A stretch of 64,000 bases of DNA from Paludibacteraceae bacterium (GCA_024401555.1 JAKSKV010000008.1:44835-108834); one strand, 5' to 3'. Shown: positions 26,147 through 35,045, numbered from the stretch's first letter. Numbers and translations are program-made. Notes: generated by a model not told the origin, from the letters alone.

Positions 26147-26626
26147 ATGAGAAGCACAAAATTATTCATGGTCGCACTTCTTCCTGCCGCATTGTGGTTG
26201 GGGTCATGTGACGATGATACGGTAGATAGTTCCAATTTAGGAAGACCTGTCGAGTTCCCTGAAATGAGCGAACGAGAGAGAGGTTTTGCCAATGGAGAGA
26301 TTTTTGGAAAGTCTTTGAACAGCATCTGCGACACCATCTCTTCCGCAAGGGAGAAGGATGTGTTGGACAGTCCTGTTTTCAACGGCATGTTGACTCCTCC
26401 ATACTCTAAGATTCAACGTCCATACGAGTTGTACACGGAAAACAAGAGCGACTCTTTGTGGATGGTTGGATTCAACGAGGCATTGGATGAAATGTCATCC
26501 GCAGCTACTGATGAGGAACTCCAAGCAAAGATTATGAATGTCTTGTCAATGGTTCTATTCGACGATATCGACAGTAACGACAATGCGATGCTTGCGTTGC
26601 AGTTGGAAGAGTTGTTGAAGAAATAA
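26147..26626 (+). CDS. Lipoprotein of unknown function, 159 aa
   Basis: MRSTKLFMVALLPAALWLGSC gives a lipobox Cys at residue 21 followed by DDDTVD. The mature part includes FPEMSERERGFANGEIFGKS and a C-terminal helix LALQLEELLKK. No family recognised. It starts 18 bp after the previous lipoprotein and ends just before a strong terminator. Confidence 0.7.
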   Translation: MRSTKLFMVALLPAALWLGSCDDDTVDSSNLGRPVEFPEMSERERGFANGEIFGKSLNSICDTISSAREKDVLDSPVFNGMLTPPYSKIQRPYELYTENKSDSLWMVGFNEALDEMSSAATDEELQAKIMNVLSMVLFDDIDSNDNAMLALQLEELLKK

Positions 26627-26646
26627 TGACGAAATGATATTGGGTT

Positions 26647-26688
26647 AGGAAGTGTGGCCAAGTCATGCAAGGCCGCACTTCCTTTTTT
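26647..26688 (+). terminator. Terminator ahead of dnaG
   Basis: Inverted repeat AGGAAGTGTGGCC / GGCCGCACTTCCT (one G-T pair) with an 11-nt loop and a following T run. Confidence 0.85.
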
Positions 26689-26717
26689 GACGAATAAAAG
26701 GGTAATATTAGGAAGCG

Positions 26718-28775
26718 ATGATTGACCAGGCTACCGTCGATAGGATATTTGATGCGGCGCAGATCGTCGATGTGGTGTCGGATTATGTGACATTGCACCG
26801 CCGTGGTGCGAACTATACTGGTTTGTGTCCCTTCCATGATGAGAAGACGCCTTCGTTCTCCGTATCACCCGCAAAGAATATCTACAAGTGTTTTGGTTGC
26901 GGAAAGGGTGGAAACCCTATCAATTTCGTGATGGAATTGGAGAACCTCAGTTATTACGAGGCGCTCAAGTTCTTAGCGAAAAAGTACCATATCGACATAC
27001 AAGAAGAGGAACTCTCCGCAGAACAGATAGCGGAGCGTACCGAGAGGGAGAGCATGATGGCTGTCACCGAATGGGCGCAGCAACACTTCACCCACAATCT
27101 GTTCGAGACGCAAGAGGGTCAGTCGATCGGTATGTCCTACTTCTCGCATCGTGGATTCCACGAAGATACAATCCGCAAATTCCAGTTGGGCTATGCGTTG
27201 GATAAGCGCGACGCCTATACTGTTTTGGCCCAAGAAAAGGGCTTTAAACGAGACTATCTGGAAAAGGTCGGATTGACCATTGTGAAAGATAACAACTATG
27301 CGTTCGACCGTTTTCATGGTCGTGCCATGTTCCCGATCCATTCCATTTCTGGAAAGGTGATCGGATTTGGTGGACGAACGCTGAAAAAGGACGATCAGGT
27401 GAAGTACCAAAATTCACCCGAATCGGATATTTACCATAAAGGAAATGTGCTTTATGGTATCTTTTTTGCCAAGAATGCGATCATCAAGGAGAAGAAGTGC
27501 TACATTGTGGAGGGTTACGCCGATGTGCTCTCCATGGTGCAAGCGGGTGTGCAGAATATTGTCGCCCCCTGTGGTACCGCGTTGACGGTGGAGCAGATTC
27601 GCCTTCTTCGTCGTATTGTCCCCTCCGTGGATGCGGACAGACTCGATGGCAATAAAAATGTCACCATGCTCTACGACGGCGATAGCGCCGGTGTGCATGC
27701 GGCTCTGAAAAATGGTAAACTACTCTTGCAAGAGGGGTTGAACGCGAAGGTGGTGGTGCTGCCTCCGGAGGATGATCCGGATACATTCGCACAGAACCAC
27801 GACTCTTCGTATGTGCTCCAATATTTGGCGGAACAGGAGCAGGATTATATCATCTTCAAGACCAATTACCTTTTGAAGGAGGCGAATGGCGATCCGATAA
27901 AGAAGGCGCAGACCATTACGGAGATGGCGCAGACCATTGCGGTGATCTCTGATCAGGTGAAGCGCTCGGTCTATATCTCGGAGTGCGCTAAAATATTGGG
28001 AGTGGAGGAGAGTCTGCTCCATACGACCATTGCGCAAAAGCGTTGGGAACAGGCCAATGCCAATCCGCAACCCTCCAATCCAATCTCTGAAGCGCAACGT
28101 GTGCCTGTCGCTCCTCCGGACGACCTTTTCAATCCCGATAACGAGCCAGCCGGTACGCCTCAAAAAAGCGATTTGGGTGTCGCCTCGAACTCATCGGTCA
28201 ACCTTGCCGATTACGCGAAGGAGCGTGAACTCATCTACTATTTGGTGAGATATGGCGAGCGAGAGGTGCTTCGTGTCTCAAATGAAGGACAGGAGGTGGT
28301 CGATCATGTGGTGACCTATCTTGTCAGTGAGTTGGAGATGGATGACCTGCATCTGGAGCATCCCGTCTATGCCAAGATGTTGAGAGACTTCCATGAGGCA
28401 TTCAATTCGGGTACGTTGCTTACCGCACAGCAGTTCTTTATGCGTAGCATGGATTCGGAGGTGACGGCTATCGCTTCAGATCTCCTTTCCGACCGTTATC
28501 AGTTGAGTAGAATGTATGATAAACATTGCGATGACAACAAAATCAAGGTTCGAAAAATGGAACGGGAGGAGGACGAACGTTTGACGTCCGATTTGCCTCG
28601 TGTGATGTGCGAGTTTAAGTTCTATTGTGTCCAACAGGAGATGGCGAAGTGTCTGAAAATGCTGCAGACATCGGCCGATGAGGAGGCGCGGAAAGAGTCC
28701 ATGAGCCGGTATATGGCCTACCAGAGGGCCAAGCAAGAGTTGGCTAAGATTTTAGGAGAACGAATCATAAAATAG
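26718..28775 (+). CDS. dnaG: DNA primase
   Basis: Makes RNA primers at the replication fork. Zinc-finger domain: GLCPFHDEKTPSFSV and YKCFGCGKGGNPINFV (about residues 37-75). The catalytic core has IVEGYADVLSM (TOPRIM Glu) and YDGDSAGVHAA (TOPRIM Asp), about 265-325. The C-terminal region (about 450-685) is the DnaB-interaction part. 685 residues is the usual Bacteroidota length. Confidence 0.97.
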   Translation: MIDQATVDRIFDAAQIVDVVSDYVTLHRRGANYTGLCPFHDEKTPSFSVSPAKNIYKCFGCGKGGNPINFVMELENLSYYEALKFLAKKYHIDIQEEELSAEQIAERTERESMMAVTEWAQQHFTHNLFETQEGQSIGMSYFSHRGFHEDTIRKFQLGYALDKRDAYTVLAQEKGFKRDYLEKVGLTIVKDNNYAFDRFHGRAMFPIHSISGKVIGFGGRTLKKDDQVKYQNSPESDIYHKGNVLYGIFFAKNAIIKEKKCYIVEGYADVLSMVQAGVQNIVAPCGTALTVEQIRLLRRIVPSVDADRLDGNKNVTMLYDGDSAGVHAALKNGKLLLQEGLNAKVVVLPPEDDPDTFAQNHDSSYVLQYLAEQEQDYIIFKTNYLLKEANGDPIKKAQTITEMAQTIAVISDQVKRSVYISECAKILGVEESLLHTTIAQKRWEQANANPQPSNPISEAQRVPVAPPDDLFNPDNEPAGTPQKSDLGVASNSSVNLADYAKERELIYYLVRYGEREVLRVSNEGQEVVDHVVTYLVSELEMDDLHLEHPVYAKMLRDFHEAFNSGTLLTAQQFFMRSMDSEVTAIASDLLSDRYQLSRMYDKHCDDNKIKVRKMEREEDERLTSDLPRVMCEFKFYCVQQEMAKCLKMLQTSADEEARKESMSRYMAYQRAKQELAKILGERIIK

Positions 28776-28781
28776 AAGTTT

Positions 28782-29447
28782 ATGGGTGCCTTGAAAAATA
28801 AAATCGGGTGGTGGCTGTTGCTCTTTATGGTGTTGTCGGTAAGTTGCGCATCTGTAACATCTAAGAGAAAGCAAGCGGCAGTGGTGGCGGCGTTACATCA
28901 TCGTGCCAGCCTCAATACGGTGCAATATAATGTCCGTAAAATCCTCACCTACGAAGATTTCAGCACGTTGGACGGAACCCTGTTTTTCGAGAAATTCTCC
29001 ATTCAAATTCCAGGCGACCGCAAGATAGCCTTGCCAGTGGATGTGATTATCAAATCATCGATAGATTTATCTGCGATGACTGCGGCGGATGTGGAGGTGA
29101 AAGCGGGAGAAATCACCCTTCTGTTACCGGCCCCCAAGTTGGAAATCAGCTCCTCCGCCATTGATTATTCCCGCGAGATGCAATTTCTCTCTTGGAATCG
29201 ATCTAAGTTTTCCGAGGCTGAGAAAGAGGCTATTCTGAAGAGTGGAGAACAAAAGATCCTGCAAGAGATGAGTCGTGCCGATGTGATGGCTCGTTCTTTG
29301 GTAGCGGCCTATAAGGCATTGATCCCCCTCTTGGAGGCGGCTGGTTATGCGTCGGAGAGTGTCACGATCTGTTTTCGCAGTGATTTGAAGGATGATACAA
29401 CGGATGATTCCATTATGGATATGTTGCAAGGAAGGAGGAACTTATGA
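28782..29447 (+). CDS. DUF4230 family protein, first copy
   Basis: An N-terminal hydrophobic segment ending LSVSCAS reads as TM or lipobox, then a DUF4230 domain: NTVQYNVRKILTYED, LPVDVIIKSSIDLSAM, VEVKAGEITLLLPAPKLEI and a basic/acidic helix LKSGEQKILQEMSR. 221 residues. Function unknown. It overlaps the next DUF4230-like gene by 4 bp. Confidence 0.82.
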   Translation: MGALKNKIGWWLLLFMVLSVSCASVTSKRKQAAVVAALHHRASLNTVQYNVRKILTYEDFSTLDGTLFFEKFSIQIPGDRKIALPVDVIIKSSIDLSAMTAADVEVKAGEITLLLPAPKLEISSSAIDYSREMQFLSWNRSKFSEAEKEAILKSGEQKILQEMSRADVMARSLVAAYKALIPLLEAAGYASESVTICFRSDLKDDTTDDSIMDMLQGRRNL

Positions 29448-30052
29448 TGGAACAGTCGGTGGAGAAACATGGATATAGGAGGATTGCCATAGGGATTGTC
29501 TTGCTCTTCTGTCTCTTTTGGATAGGGAAACGGTGGTATGATGCGCAACATCCCAAACCGCTGAATCCTATGGAAATCGCTGTCCAAATCACTGCCATTC
29601 AGGATATCAACGAGTGGGAGTTCCTTTGTGTGGAGATGGAGGAGATGGAGGACACGCTCATCATCAACCCTGGGTTCAAACCGGCATATCGCTTTGCCCG
29701 CATCTATAAGGGACGGGCATGTTTGGGCATTGATATGCGTCGTGTCACTGATGATTGGGCTCGTAAATCCAATGATACGCTCTATTTGAGATTGCCGGAT
29801 ATTCAATTGTTGGATGAAAACATAGTAAATGACCTCTCTACCCGTACATTTTATGCCAGTGGGGAAATGACCCCTGTAATCAAACAGGAGTTATACGAGC
29901 GTGCCAAGCGCGATATGCGGAGGCGTGCTTTGTTGGAGGCGAATGTGGAGATGGCCAGAGAATATGCAAGGGACTATTTCTTGAGTTTGTATAGACGATT
30001 GTATGGGGAGAAGGAGAATCTAGTAGTTGAAATTGAATTTGTTGCATTATAA
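29444..30052 (+). CDS. DUF4230-like protein, second copy
   Basis: N-terminal TM (IAIGIVLLFCLFWIGKRW), then VQITAIQDINEWEFLCVE, LRLPDIQLLDENIVND and a C-terminal helix YERAKRDMRRRALLEANVEMAREYAR. The order of elements parallels the preceding DUF4230 protein, so it is probably a diverged paralogue working with it. 202 residues. Confidence 0.7.
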   Translation: MMEQSVEKHGYRRIAIGIVLLFCLFWIGKRWYDAQHPKPLNPMEIAVQITAIQDINEWEFLCVEMEEMEDTLIINPGFKPAYRFARIYKGRACLGIDMRRVTDDWARKSNDTLYLRLPDIQLLDENIVNDLSTRTFYASGEMTPVIKQELYERAKRDMRRRALLEANVEMAREYARDYFLSLYRRLYGEKENLVVEIEFVAL

Positions 30053-30079
30053 TAGTATAAAATTAAAACATTATTGAGT

Positions 30080-30583
30080 ATGAAGGCTCCTAAGATTATG
30101 ATGGCGCTCATTGCGTCAGTGGTCGTAGTTGTTTTATTAAACCTTTTATTGAAAGTGATGGGAATCTCTGGTGTGGGTATCTTGACCGTATTCTCATTGA
30201 TGTTGATCTCTTTGGCACTTCTCGTAGTCCCTATTGTCGGACTCGTTATCAGTAAACCCGACCCGATAGATAGCAATCTCTCTATAGAGGAGGCTGCGCT
30301 ATTACAGAAGGAGAGAAAGAAATTAAGAATAGCAATGCTGATTTTGGGAATGGGCCTCTCCATTATGGCGATGGGAGTGCTCTTTAAGGTGATGCATTGG
30401 CCGGGTGCTATGTTTAATCTTAGGGTGGGTCAGGTTATCGCTTTGACGGTGGCGATCATTACCATTATTCTTTCTTGGCGTTCCAAGTATATGATGGTGA
30501 AATATTTGGGATTTTTGGCTGTGGCTTTCTCTTTGGTTTTTGGCAATGCCTACCTGTACGGAAGTTTGGATAAGATTATATAA
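30080..30583 (+). CDS. Four-TM membrane protein with GldL-type N-terminal motif
   Basis: Predicted TMs at about 8-28, 34-57, 85-107 and 120-150. The stretch MGVLFKVMHWPGAMFNLRVG matches the KIMHWPGA motif seen at the N-terminus of GldL and in other Bacteroidota membrane proteins. It lacks the long periplasmic part of GldL, so it is not GldL itself. Start ATG 30080 chosen over the TTG two codons upstream. 167 residues. Confidence 0.7.
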   Translation: MKAPKIMMALIASVVVVVLLNLLLKVMGISGVGILTVFSLMLISLALLVVPIVGLVISKPDPIDSNLSIEEAALLQKERKKLRIAMLILGMGLSIMAMGVLFKVMHWPGAMFNLRVGQVIALTVAIITIILSWRSKYMMVKYLGFLAVAFSLVFGNAYLYGSLDKII

Positions 30584-31013
30584 CAGGGAATTTAAACGAT
30601 ACTGTGAGGCTGTGGATGCCAGATTGCAGAATGATTCTTATGAGAATTGGTGTAAAGTGAATGCTGAGAACGCTAAAATAGGTGCTTTGAATCGTGATAG
30701 CGAGCGATATAACCGTTTGACTGCTTTAGAGGATTTGGCGGCACAAATGGCCAAAGGCGAGGAGCATGGCAAGGTGGTTTGTGTACTTAGGGATCCTTCG
30801 CATGAGGGGTTTTATGGGTTGAGTGTCTTTGGTGCACCCCAGTCGCGCAAATCTCCACAATACCAACCAGAGGTTTCTTTGTCGGATTATGTCGAGAATG
30901 AGGTGAGTGAAGGGGACATCCTTTATGTGGTGACCGATGAAGAGAGTGTGAAAGAGCATCTGGTTGAGTTGGGTGTTGATGAGAAGAATATTGTGATGGT
31001 GGGGCAAGAGTAG
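30546..31013 (+). CDS. Hypothetical soluble protein, 155 aa
   Basis: No family recognised. From the ATG at 30546 it overlaps the preceding membrane protein by 38 bp; a GTG at 30612 would give a shorter version without the overlap. The C-terminal third alternates strands and acidic turns (GDILYVVTDEESVKEHLVELG) and suggests a small alpha/beta fold. A bidirectional terminator follows at 31035-31077. Confidence 0.55.
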   Translation: MPTCTEVWIRLYNREFKRYCEAVDARLQNDSYENWCKVNAENAKIGALNRDSERYNRLTALEDLAAQMAKGEEHGKVVCVLRDPSHEGFYGLSVFGAPQSRKSPQYQPEVSLSDYVENEVSEGDILYVVTDEESVKEHLVELGVDEKNIVMVGQE

Positions 31014-31034
31014 TATTCTGGACATCCATTGACA

Positions 31035-31077
31035 AAAAAAATCCGAGCAGATAACTATCTACTCGGATTTTTTAGTT
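31035..31077. terminator. Bidirectional terminator, copy 1 of a 43-bp direct repeat
   Basis: Hairpin TCCGAG / CTCGGA flanked by an A run and a T run, so it can stop both the plus-strand hypothetical gene and the minus-strand Rpn gene. The full 43 bp recurs exactly at 32010-32052. Confidence 0.85.
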
Positions 31078-31092
31078 ATGTAAAAGCATTAC

Positions 31093-31935
31093 TTATACAT
31101 CAATAAGTTCCTTGACTTTGTCTGAAGAAAGTTTCATTCTTACACTGATTTCGTCGGTAGACATGCCGCTTTCATGGAGAAGCCTCACGGAGGTGGCAAT
31201 CCCTTCCTCTATACCTCTTTCGTATCCGTAAGCCTCTGCATCTCCAGCATCCGCGATCTCCTTGATGGATCTCTCGTATTCTGCATATTCCTCTTCCGTA
31301 AGGGCGGAAACTTTCGCCTTCTCGATCATCTCAAGAAGTGAATCGTCGGCAACTTTATATACTCTTGGATCTATATTTTCCATATTCTCTAAATTTTTAA
31401 TTACCTCCATCCAAGCGTCTTTTAGCGTTAAGTGGTTGTAGTTAATCTTGAAATGAGGCAGGGAGATGTAGTATTTTCGCATTCTGTTCCAAAATTCCTC
31501 GCCTGTATCAAGGTTGCATTCTGATGTTCTAGTAATGGTTTGGTCCAGGCCGTCCATTTTGGAGCCCATTAGGAACACGCCAATTATTTGAGGTATATCT
31601 TCCTTCATATTGCTCCAAACCATTCCCTTGGGAATCTCTTTGTCCAGTAATGTGCAAAGATAATAACTTGCGCGGGTTTTGTAGTATTTTTGCACGTAGT
31701 TTTGCATTTCGATTAGAACAGCGTCTCCGTTTGCCAACTTGCAACGTAGATCGAAGGTGACGCCTCGTTGCCGTGGGTGATCTCTTATTACTTCAGGCGT
31801 TTCAATTTTTACCTCGTCAATTCTCCCATAGTCGTCTGAAAGTATTACGTTTAAAAAAGCCTGTAATCTTTTCTCGTCTCCAAAACAGCGTTTAAATCCG
31901 AAGTCTGATTTTAAGTTGATATAGATGTTTTTCAT
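31093..31935 (-). CDS. Rpn family recombination-promoting nuclease (PD-(D/E)XK, transposase_31-like)
   Basis: 280 residues. N-terminal SDFGFKRCFGDEKRLQAFLNVIL is the family opening; GVTFDLRCKLANGDAVLIEMQNY supplies the nuclease core (Asp, then Glu-x-Gln). The C-terminal region is helical and ends with SGMSTDEISVRMKLSSDKVKELI. Rpn proteins stimulate RecA-independent recombination in vitro and are often in multiple copies. The gene is enclosed by two identical terminators. Confidence 0.88.
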   Translation of the reverse strand: MKNIYINLKSDFGFKRCFGDEKRLQAFLNVILSDDYGRIDEVKIETPEVIRDHPRQRGVTFDLRCKLANGDAVLIEMQNYVQKYYKTRASYYLCTLLDKEIPKGMVWSNMKEDIPQIIGVFLMGSKMDGLDQTITRTSECNLDTGEEFWNRMRKYYISLPHFKINYNHLTLKDAWMEVIKNLENMENIDPRVYKVADDSLLEMIEKAKVSALTEEEYAEYERSIKEIADAGDAEAYGYERGIEEGIATSVRLLHESGMSTDEISVRMKLSSDKVKELIDV

Positions 31936-31965
31936 ATAAATTTATAATATGATGTAAATATTACA

Positions 31966-31973
31966 CAAAAGTA
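31966..31973 (-). promoter_or_regulatory. -7 box (TACTTTTG) for the Rpn-type gene
   Basis: Minus-strand TACTTTTG, 30 bp before the ATG at 31935, in an A+T-rich spacer with TTTG 12 bp further upstream. Confidence 0.5.
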
Positions 31974-32009
31974 ATATTTTGTCGTCAAAATAGAAAGAAA
32001 TGTGGGAAT

Positions 32010-32052
32010 AAAAAAATCCGAGCAGATAACTATCTACTCGGATTTTTTAGTT
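32010..32052 (-). terminator. Fumarase terminator, copy 2 of the 43-bp direct repeat
   Basis: Identical to 31035-31077. It lies 16 bp after the fumarase stop and would end that transcript. Confidence 0.85.
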
Positions 32053-32068
32053 TATCAAATGTGGTAGC

Positions 32069-33709
32069 CTATTTCTTGCAGCTGCAACCTGGCTTCAATT
32101 GCTTGAAGAAGTCGTTGCCCTTGTCATCCACCAAGATGAATGCAGGGAAGTCTTCCACTTCAATCTTCCAGATAGCCTCCATACCCAATTCAGGATACTC
32201 GACACACTCGATGCTCTTGATGTTGTTTTGAGCCAAGATAGCGGCTGGACCACCGATGGAACCCAAGTAGAATCCGCCATGCTTCTTGCAAGCGTCGGTC
32301 ACGTCTTGTGAACGGTTACCCTTCGCCAACATGATCATAGATCCACCCATGCTTTGGAACTCATCCACGTAAGGGTCCATACGGCCCGCAGTGGTAGGAC
32401 CCATACTTCCGCATGGCATACCCTCTGGAGTCTTAGCAGGACCAGCGTAGTAGATAGGGTGATCCTTGATGTATTGTGGCAAATCCTCGCCAGCGTCGAT
32501 ACGAGCCTTCAACTTAGCGTGAGCGATGTCACGGCCTACGATGATTGTACCCTTCAAAGAGAGGCGAGTGGAAACTGGATATTTGGAAAGTTCCTTCAAG
32601 ATATCCTTCATTGGTTGGTTCAAATCGATCTTCACAGCGTCGCCCTCGCCTGCTTGACGAAGCTCTGCTGGAATCAACTCGTATGGTTTGTCATCCATCT
32701 TCTCGATCCAGATACCATCCTTGTTGATCTTAGCCTTGATGTTACGGTCTGCGGAGCAGCTAACGCCCAAACCGATAGGGCAGCTGGCACCGTGACGTGG
32801 CAAACGTACGACGCGGATGTCGTGAGCCATATACTTTCCGCCGAATTGAGCGCCCAAACCGATGTTGTGTGCCTCCTCCAACAATTGCTTCTCCAACTCG
32901 ATGTCGCGGAATGCGCGGCCAGTCTCGTCGCCAGTGGTTGGCAAACTGTCGTAGTAGTGGGTAGAGGCCAATTTTACGGTAAGCAAGTTCTTCTCCGCGG
33001 AGGTACCACCGATAACGATGGCGATGTGGTAAGGAGGGCAAGCCGCAGTACCCAAAGACTTCATCTTCTCCACCAAGAATGGAACGAGTGTACCTGGGTT
33101 TTGGATACGTGCTTTGGTCTCTTGATACAAGTAAGTCTTGTTGGCGGATCCACCACCTTTGGTCACCATCAAGAAGTGGTATTCCATACCCTCTGTTGCC
33201 TCGATGTCGATTTGAGCAGGCAAGTTACACTTGGTGTTCACCTCGTCGTACATGTTCAAAGGCGCGTTTTGGGAGTAACGGAGGTTCTCCTCTGTGTAGG
33301 TCTTGAACACACCCTTCGCCAAAGCCTCCTCATCGCAGTATCCGGTCCAAACCTGTTGGCCCTTCTCTCCGTGGATGATAGCGGTACCGGTATCTTGGCA
33401 AAGAGGCAATTTACCCTTTGCTGCCACCTCCGCATTGCGCAAGAAGGTGAGCGCTACATATTTATCGTTGTCGCTCGCCTCTGGATCGCTCAAAATCTTT
33501 GCGACCTGCAAGTTGTGTGAACGACGCAAAAGGAAGGATACGTCGCGGAAAGCCGCGTTGGCCATCTTGGTCAATCCCTCTTTCTCGATTTTTAGAATTG
33601 GTTTACCTTCGAAATCACCGACAGACACGTGGTCTTTGGTCAACAAATAGTACTCCGTATCGTCCTTTCCAAGTTGGAACATCGGAGCATACTTAAATTC
33701 TACAGCCAT
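32069..33709 (-). CDS. Fumarate hydratase class I (4Fe-4S, single chain)
   Basis: Interconverts fumarate and malate. 546 residues in the FumA/FumB layout: alpha part with [12 protein letters not shown] (cluster Cys), [22 protein letters not shown], and [17 protein letters not shown] (cluster Cys); beta part with [42 protein letters not shown] and [21 protein letters not shown]. The Cys-rich tail CSCKK is unusual but harmless looking. Stands as a single transcription unit. Confidence 0.96.
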   Translation of the reverse strand: MAVEFKYAPMFQLGKDDTEYYLLTKDHVSVGDFEGKPILKIEKEGLTKMANAAFRDVSFLLRRSHNLQVAKILSDPEASDNDKYVALTFLRNAEVAAKGKLPLCQDTGTAIIHGEKGQQVWTGYCDEEALAKGVFKTYTEENLRYSQNAPLNMYDEVNTKCNLPAQIDIEATEGMEYHFLMVTKGGGSANKTYLYQETKARIQNPGTLVPFLVEKMKSLGTAACPPYHIAIVIGGTSAEKNLLTVKLASTHYYDSLPTTGDETGRAFRDIELEKQLLEEAHNIGLGAQFGGKYMAHDIRVVRLPRHGASCPIGLGVSCSADRNIKAKINKDGIWIEKMDDKPYELIPAELRQAGEGDAVKIDLNQPMKDILKELSKYPVSTRLSLKGTIIVGRDIAHAKLKARIDAGEDLPQYIKDHPIYYAGPAKTPEGMPCGSMGPTTAGRMDPYVDEFQSMGGSMIMLAKGNRSQDVTDACKKHGGFYLGSIGGPAAILAQNNIKSIECVEYPELGMEAIWKIEVEDFPAFILVDDKGNDFFKQLKPGCSCKK

Positions 33710-33772
33710 AATTCTGTTATTTAATGTTTTATGAATGATCTAATTTTCTCGACTAAGTAACGAATTTTTTTT

Positions 33773-33780
33773 CAAATATG
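33773..33780 (-). promoter_or_regulatory. Possible -7 box for fumarase (CATATTTG, one mismatch)
   Basis: Minus-strand CATATTTG differs from TAnnTTTG at the first base and would give a ~55-nt leader. Confidence 0.35.
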
Positions 33781-33796
33781 CGAGATATTTCGTCCT

Positions 33797-33835
33797 AAAA
33801 AAGAGCGCCACCGCAAGATTTTCCTGCGGTGGCGC
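33797..33835 (-). terminator. Terminator of the 33889 secreted-protein gene
   Basis: Perfect 11-bp stem GCGCCACCGCA / TGCGGTGGCGC with a 9-nt loop, followed on the minus strand by TCTTTTTTAGG. Confidence 0.9.
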
Positions 33836-33888
33836 ACAATGTATGTCAGCTTTCCCCTCCATGCGTAGGGGAGGCGATCGTCTTTGGA

Positions 33889-34383
33889 TTATTTAACCTT
33901 GGATTTGAAGAATTTACCAAGGATTGCGCCCATGTTGGTAGCACCGTCACCCATCAAGTTGAGGTGAGTTCCCCACTTGCCGCCTTCGCCTTCGAGCTTG
34001 GTGATCTTAGCGACGGTCTTGCCCTCTGCGTCCACTACGTAGGCGTCTGCAGTGGTAGTACCTCTCTTCTCTACCTTGATGGCGTCGATACGAAGGGTGT
34101 ATTTTGCGTTGTCGAATGAACCGATGGTGATTTTACCCTTGTTGCTTTTGTTGAACTCCTCGACGAACTTGGCTTGGATCTCCTTGACACCCTTGTCCCA
34201 GTTCTCCTCTTGTGCGACGTAATCCTTGAAAGACATGCCCTTCAAAACTGCGTTGTTGTAATTCAACTCCACGTTCATGCGAGACTCGCCCTTCAACGCG
34301 TCCAAAGAACCCTCTGCCAATTTTTGAGCGTAACAACCCATTGTTACCATGCCCATAAGAACAATTGCACCTAATTTTTTCAT
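33889..34383 (-). CDS. Secreted protein of unknown function, 164 aa
   Basis: Signal peptide MKKLGAIVLMGMVTMGCYAQ, likely cut after AQ by signal peptidase I; the Cys context is a poor lipobox. The mature part holds LNYNNAVLKGMSFKDYVAQEENWDKGVKEIQAKFVEEFNK split across two helices and a beta-rich YTLRIDAIKVEKRGTTTADAYVVD. No named family recognised. Confidence 0.7.
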   Translation of the reverse strand: MKKLGAIVLMGMVTMGCYAQKLAEGSLDALKGESRMNVELNYNNAVLKGMSFKDYVAQEENWDKGVKEIQAKFVEEFNKSNKGKITIGSFDNAKYTLRIDAIKVEKRGTTTADAYVVDAEGKTVAKITKLEGEGGKWGTHLNLMGDGATNMGAILGKFFKSKVK

Positions 34384-34533
34384 TTTCTTTTCTATTTAAT
34401 GTTATTGATGATATTATTGTTTTGTTTGATGATGCTAAGGTAGAAGAAAAAAATGTATTTGAAAATAATTTTATATGCTTTTGGCGTTTGTATCGATAAA
34501 TTCCTCTTTTTTGTCTATGGCTAAGGTGTGTGC

Positions 34534-34579
34534 AAAAATAAAAAAGCCCCAATGAATTCTGATGAATCTCACTGAGGCT
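34534..34579 (-). terminator. Strong terminator after two tiny ORFs
   Basis: Minus-strand stem AGCCTCAGTGAGATTC paired with GAATTCATTGGGGCT (about 15 pairs with one bulged A), loop ATCA, then TTTTTTATTTTTG. It overlaps the stop codon of the 17-residue ORF. Confidence 0.85.
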
Positions 34580-34631
34580 ATCTCCGAGGAACGAACTGTC
34601 GTCGTCGGTGTTCAAATCGTCTGTTCCGCAT
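34578..34631 (-). CDS. Tiny Arg-rich ORF (17 aa)
   Basis: Read by eye: MRNRRFEHRRRQFVPRR then TAG. Seven or eight of 17 residues are Arg and the final AG of the stop begins the terminator stem. It lies 30 bp downstream of a 26-residue ORF on the same strand. Its coding status rests on composition and on the compact arrangement only; it could also be chance. Confidence 0.4.
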   Translation of the reverse strand: MRNRRFEHRRRQFVPRR

Positions 34632-34661
34632 AGTTTTGTACTTAAAAGGTTAGTCGCTGGT

Positions 34662-34742
34662 CTATTTGTTCAATTCGGTGATTTCCATTGCCACTTTTGC
34701 TACGAAACACGCTGCGATTGAAAAGAAAACTGTTGTCATCAT
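34662..34742 (-). CDS. Tiny hydrophobic ORF (26 aa)
   Basis: Read by eye: begins MMTTVFFSIAACFV and ends MEITELNK, followed by TAG. A hydrophobic N-terminal half and polar C-terminus suggest a small membrane peptide. The leader is A+T-rich (AAATATTTAAAATT before the ATG), as is usual for Bacteroidota translation starts. It heads a possible two-cistron micro-operon that ends at 34534-34579. Confidence 0.45.
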   Translation of the reverse strand: MMTTVFFSIAACFVAKVAMEITELNK

Positions 34743-34990
34743 AATTTTAAATATTTATGCGTTAATTATTCATATTTATGTAATTCCTCGTTGAATTACA
34801 CTGCAAATGTAGCATACGAAATTTAAACTACAAAATAAATATGCAATTATTTTTTATAAAAAGTAAAAATTTATGTTTTGTATGCATTTTATTGTATAAA
34901 TAATGTATAAATTAGGTATATTAAATAATATGCAGCTTTAATGTTAATATTGTATAAATATTAATAGAGGATATTGCAAGGGTTTATTTA
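34743..34990. other. A+T-rich intergenic stretch without a gene
   Basis: About 250 bp of very A+T-rich DNA between the tiny ORFs and the YtxH-like gene. It presumably carries promoters in both directions; no repeat, RNA gene or ORF was supported. Confidence 0.5.
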
Positions 34991-35003
34991 TTTCCTATAT
35001 TTG
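34974..35003 (+). promoter_or_regulatory. Promoter (-33 TTG, -7 TATATTTG) of the YtxH-like gene
   Basis: TTG at 34974-34976 and TATATTTG at 34996-35003 are separated by 19 bp, the normal Bacteroidota spacing. The leader would be about 35 nt. Confidence 0.65.
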
Positions 35004-35045
35004 TAATATCAGAATTTTAAAAACTCATTTTAAAACTATAGGGCT

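Noticed and set aside
26718-28775. Possible shorter plus-strand frames inside dnaG (for example 26888-27205)
   Set aside because: Out of frame with the intact primase motifs and lacking any start signal.
31093-31935. Treating the Rpn-type gene as a complete insertion sequence
   Set aside because: No terminal inverted repeats or target-site duplication; only the 43-bp terminator repeats flank it.
32354-33520. 388-codon open frame on the plus strand opposite fumarase
   Set aside because: It lies wholly inside the minus-strand fumarase gene, gives a Val/Leu/Cys/Trp-heavy sequence with no family look, and follows from the codon bias of the real gene.
34133-34615. 160-codon minus-strand frame spanning the secreted-protein gene and the terminator
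   Set aside because: It reads through the T run of a strong terminator and then out of frame through the 33889 gene.
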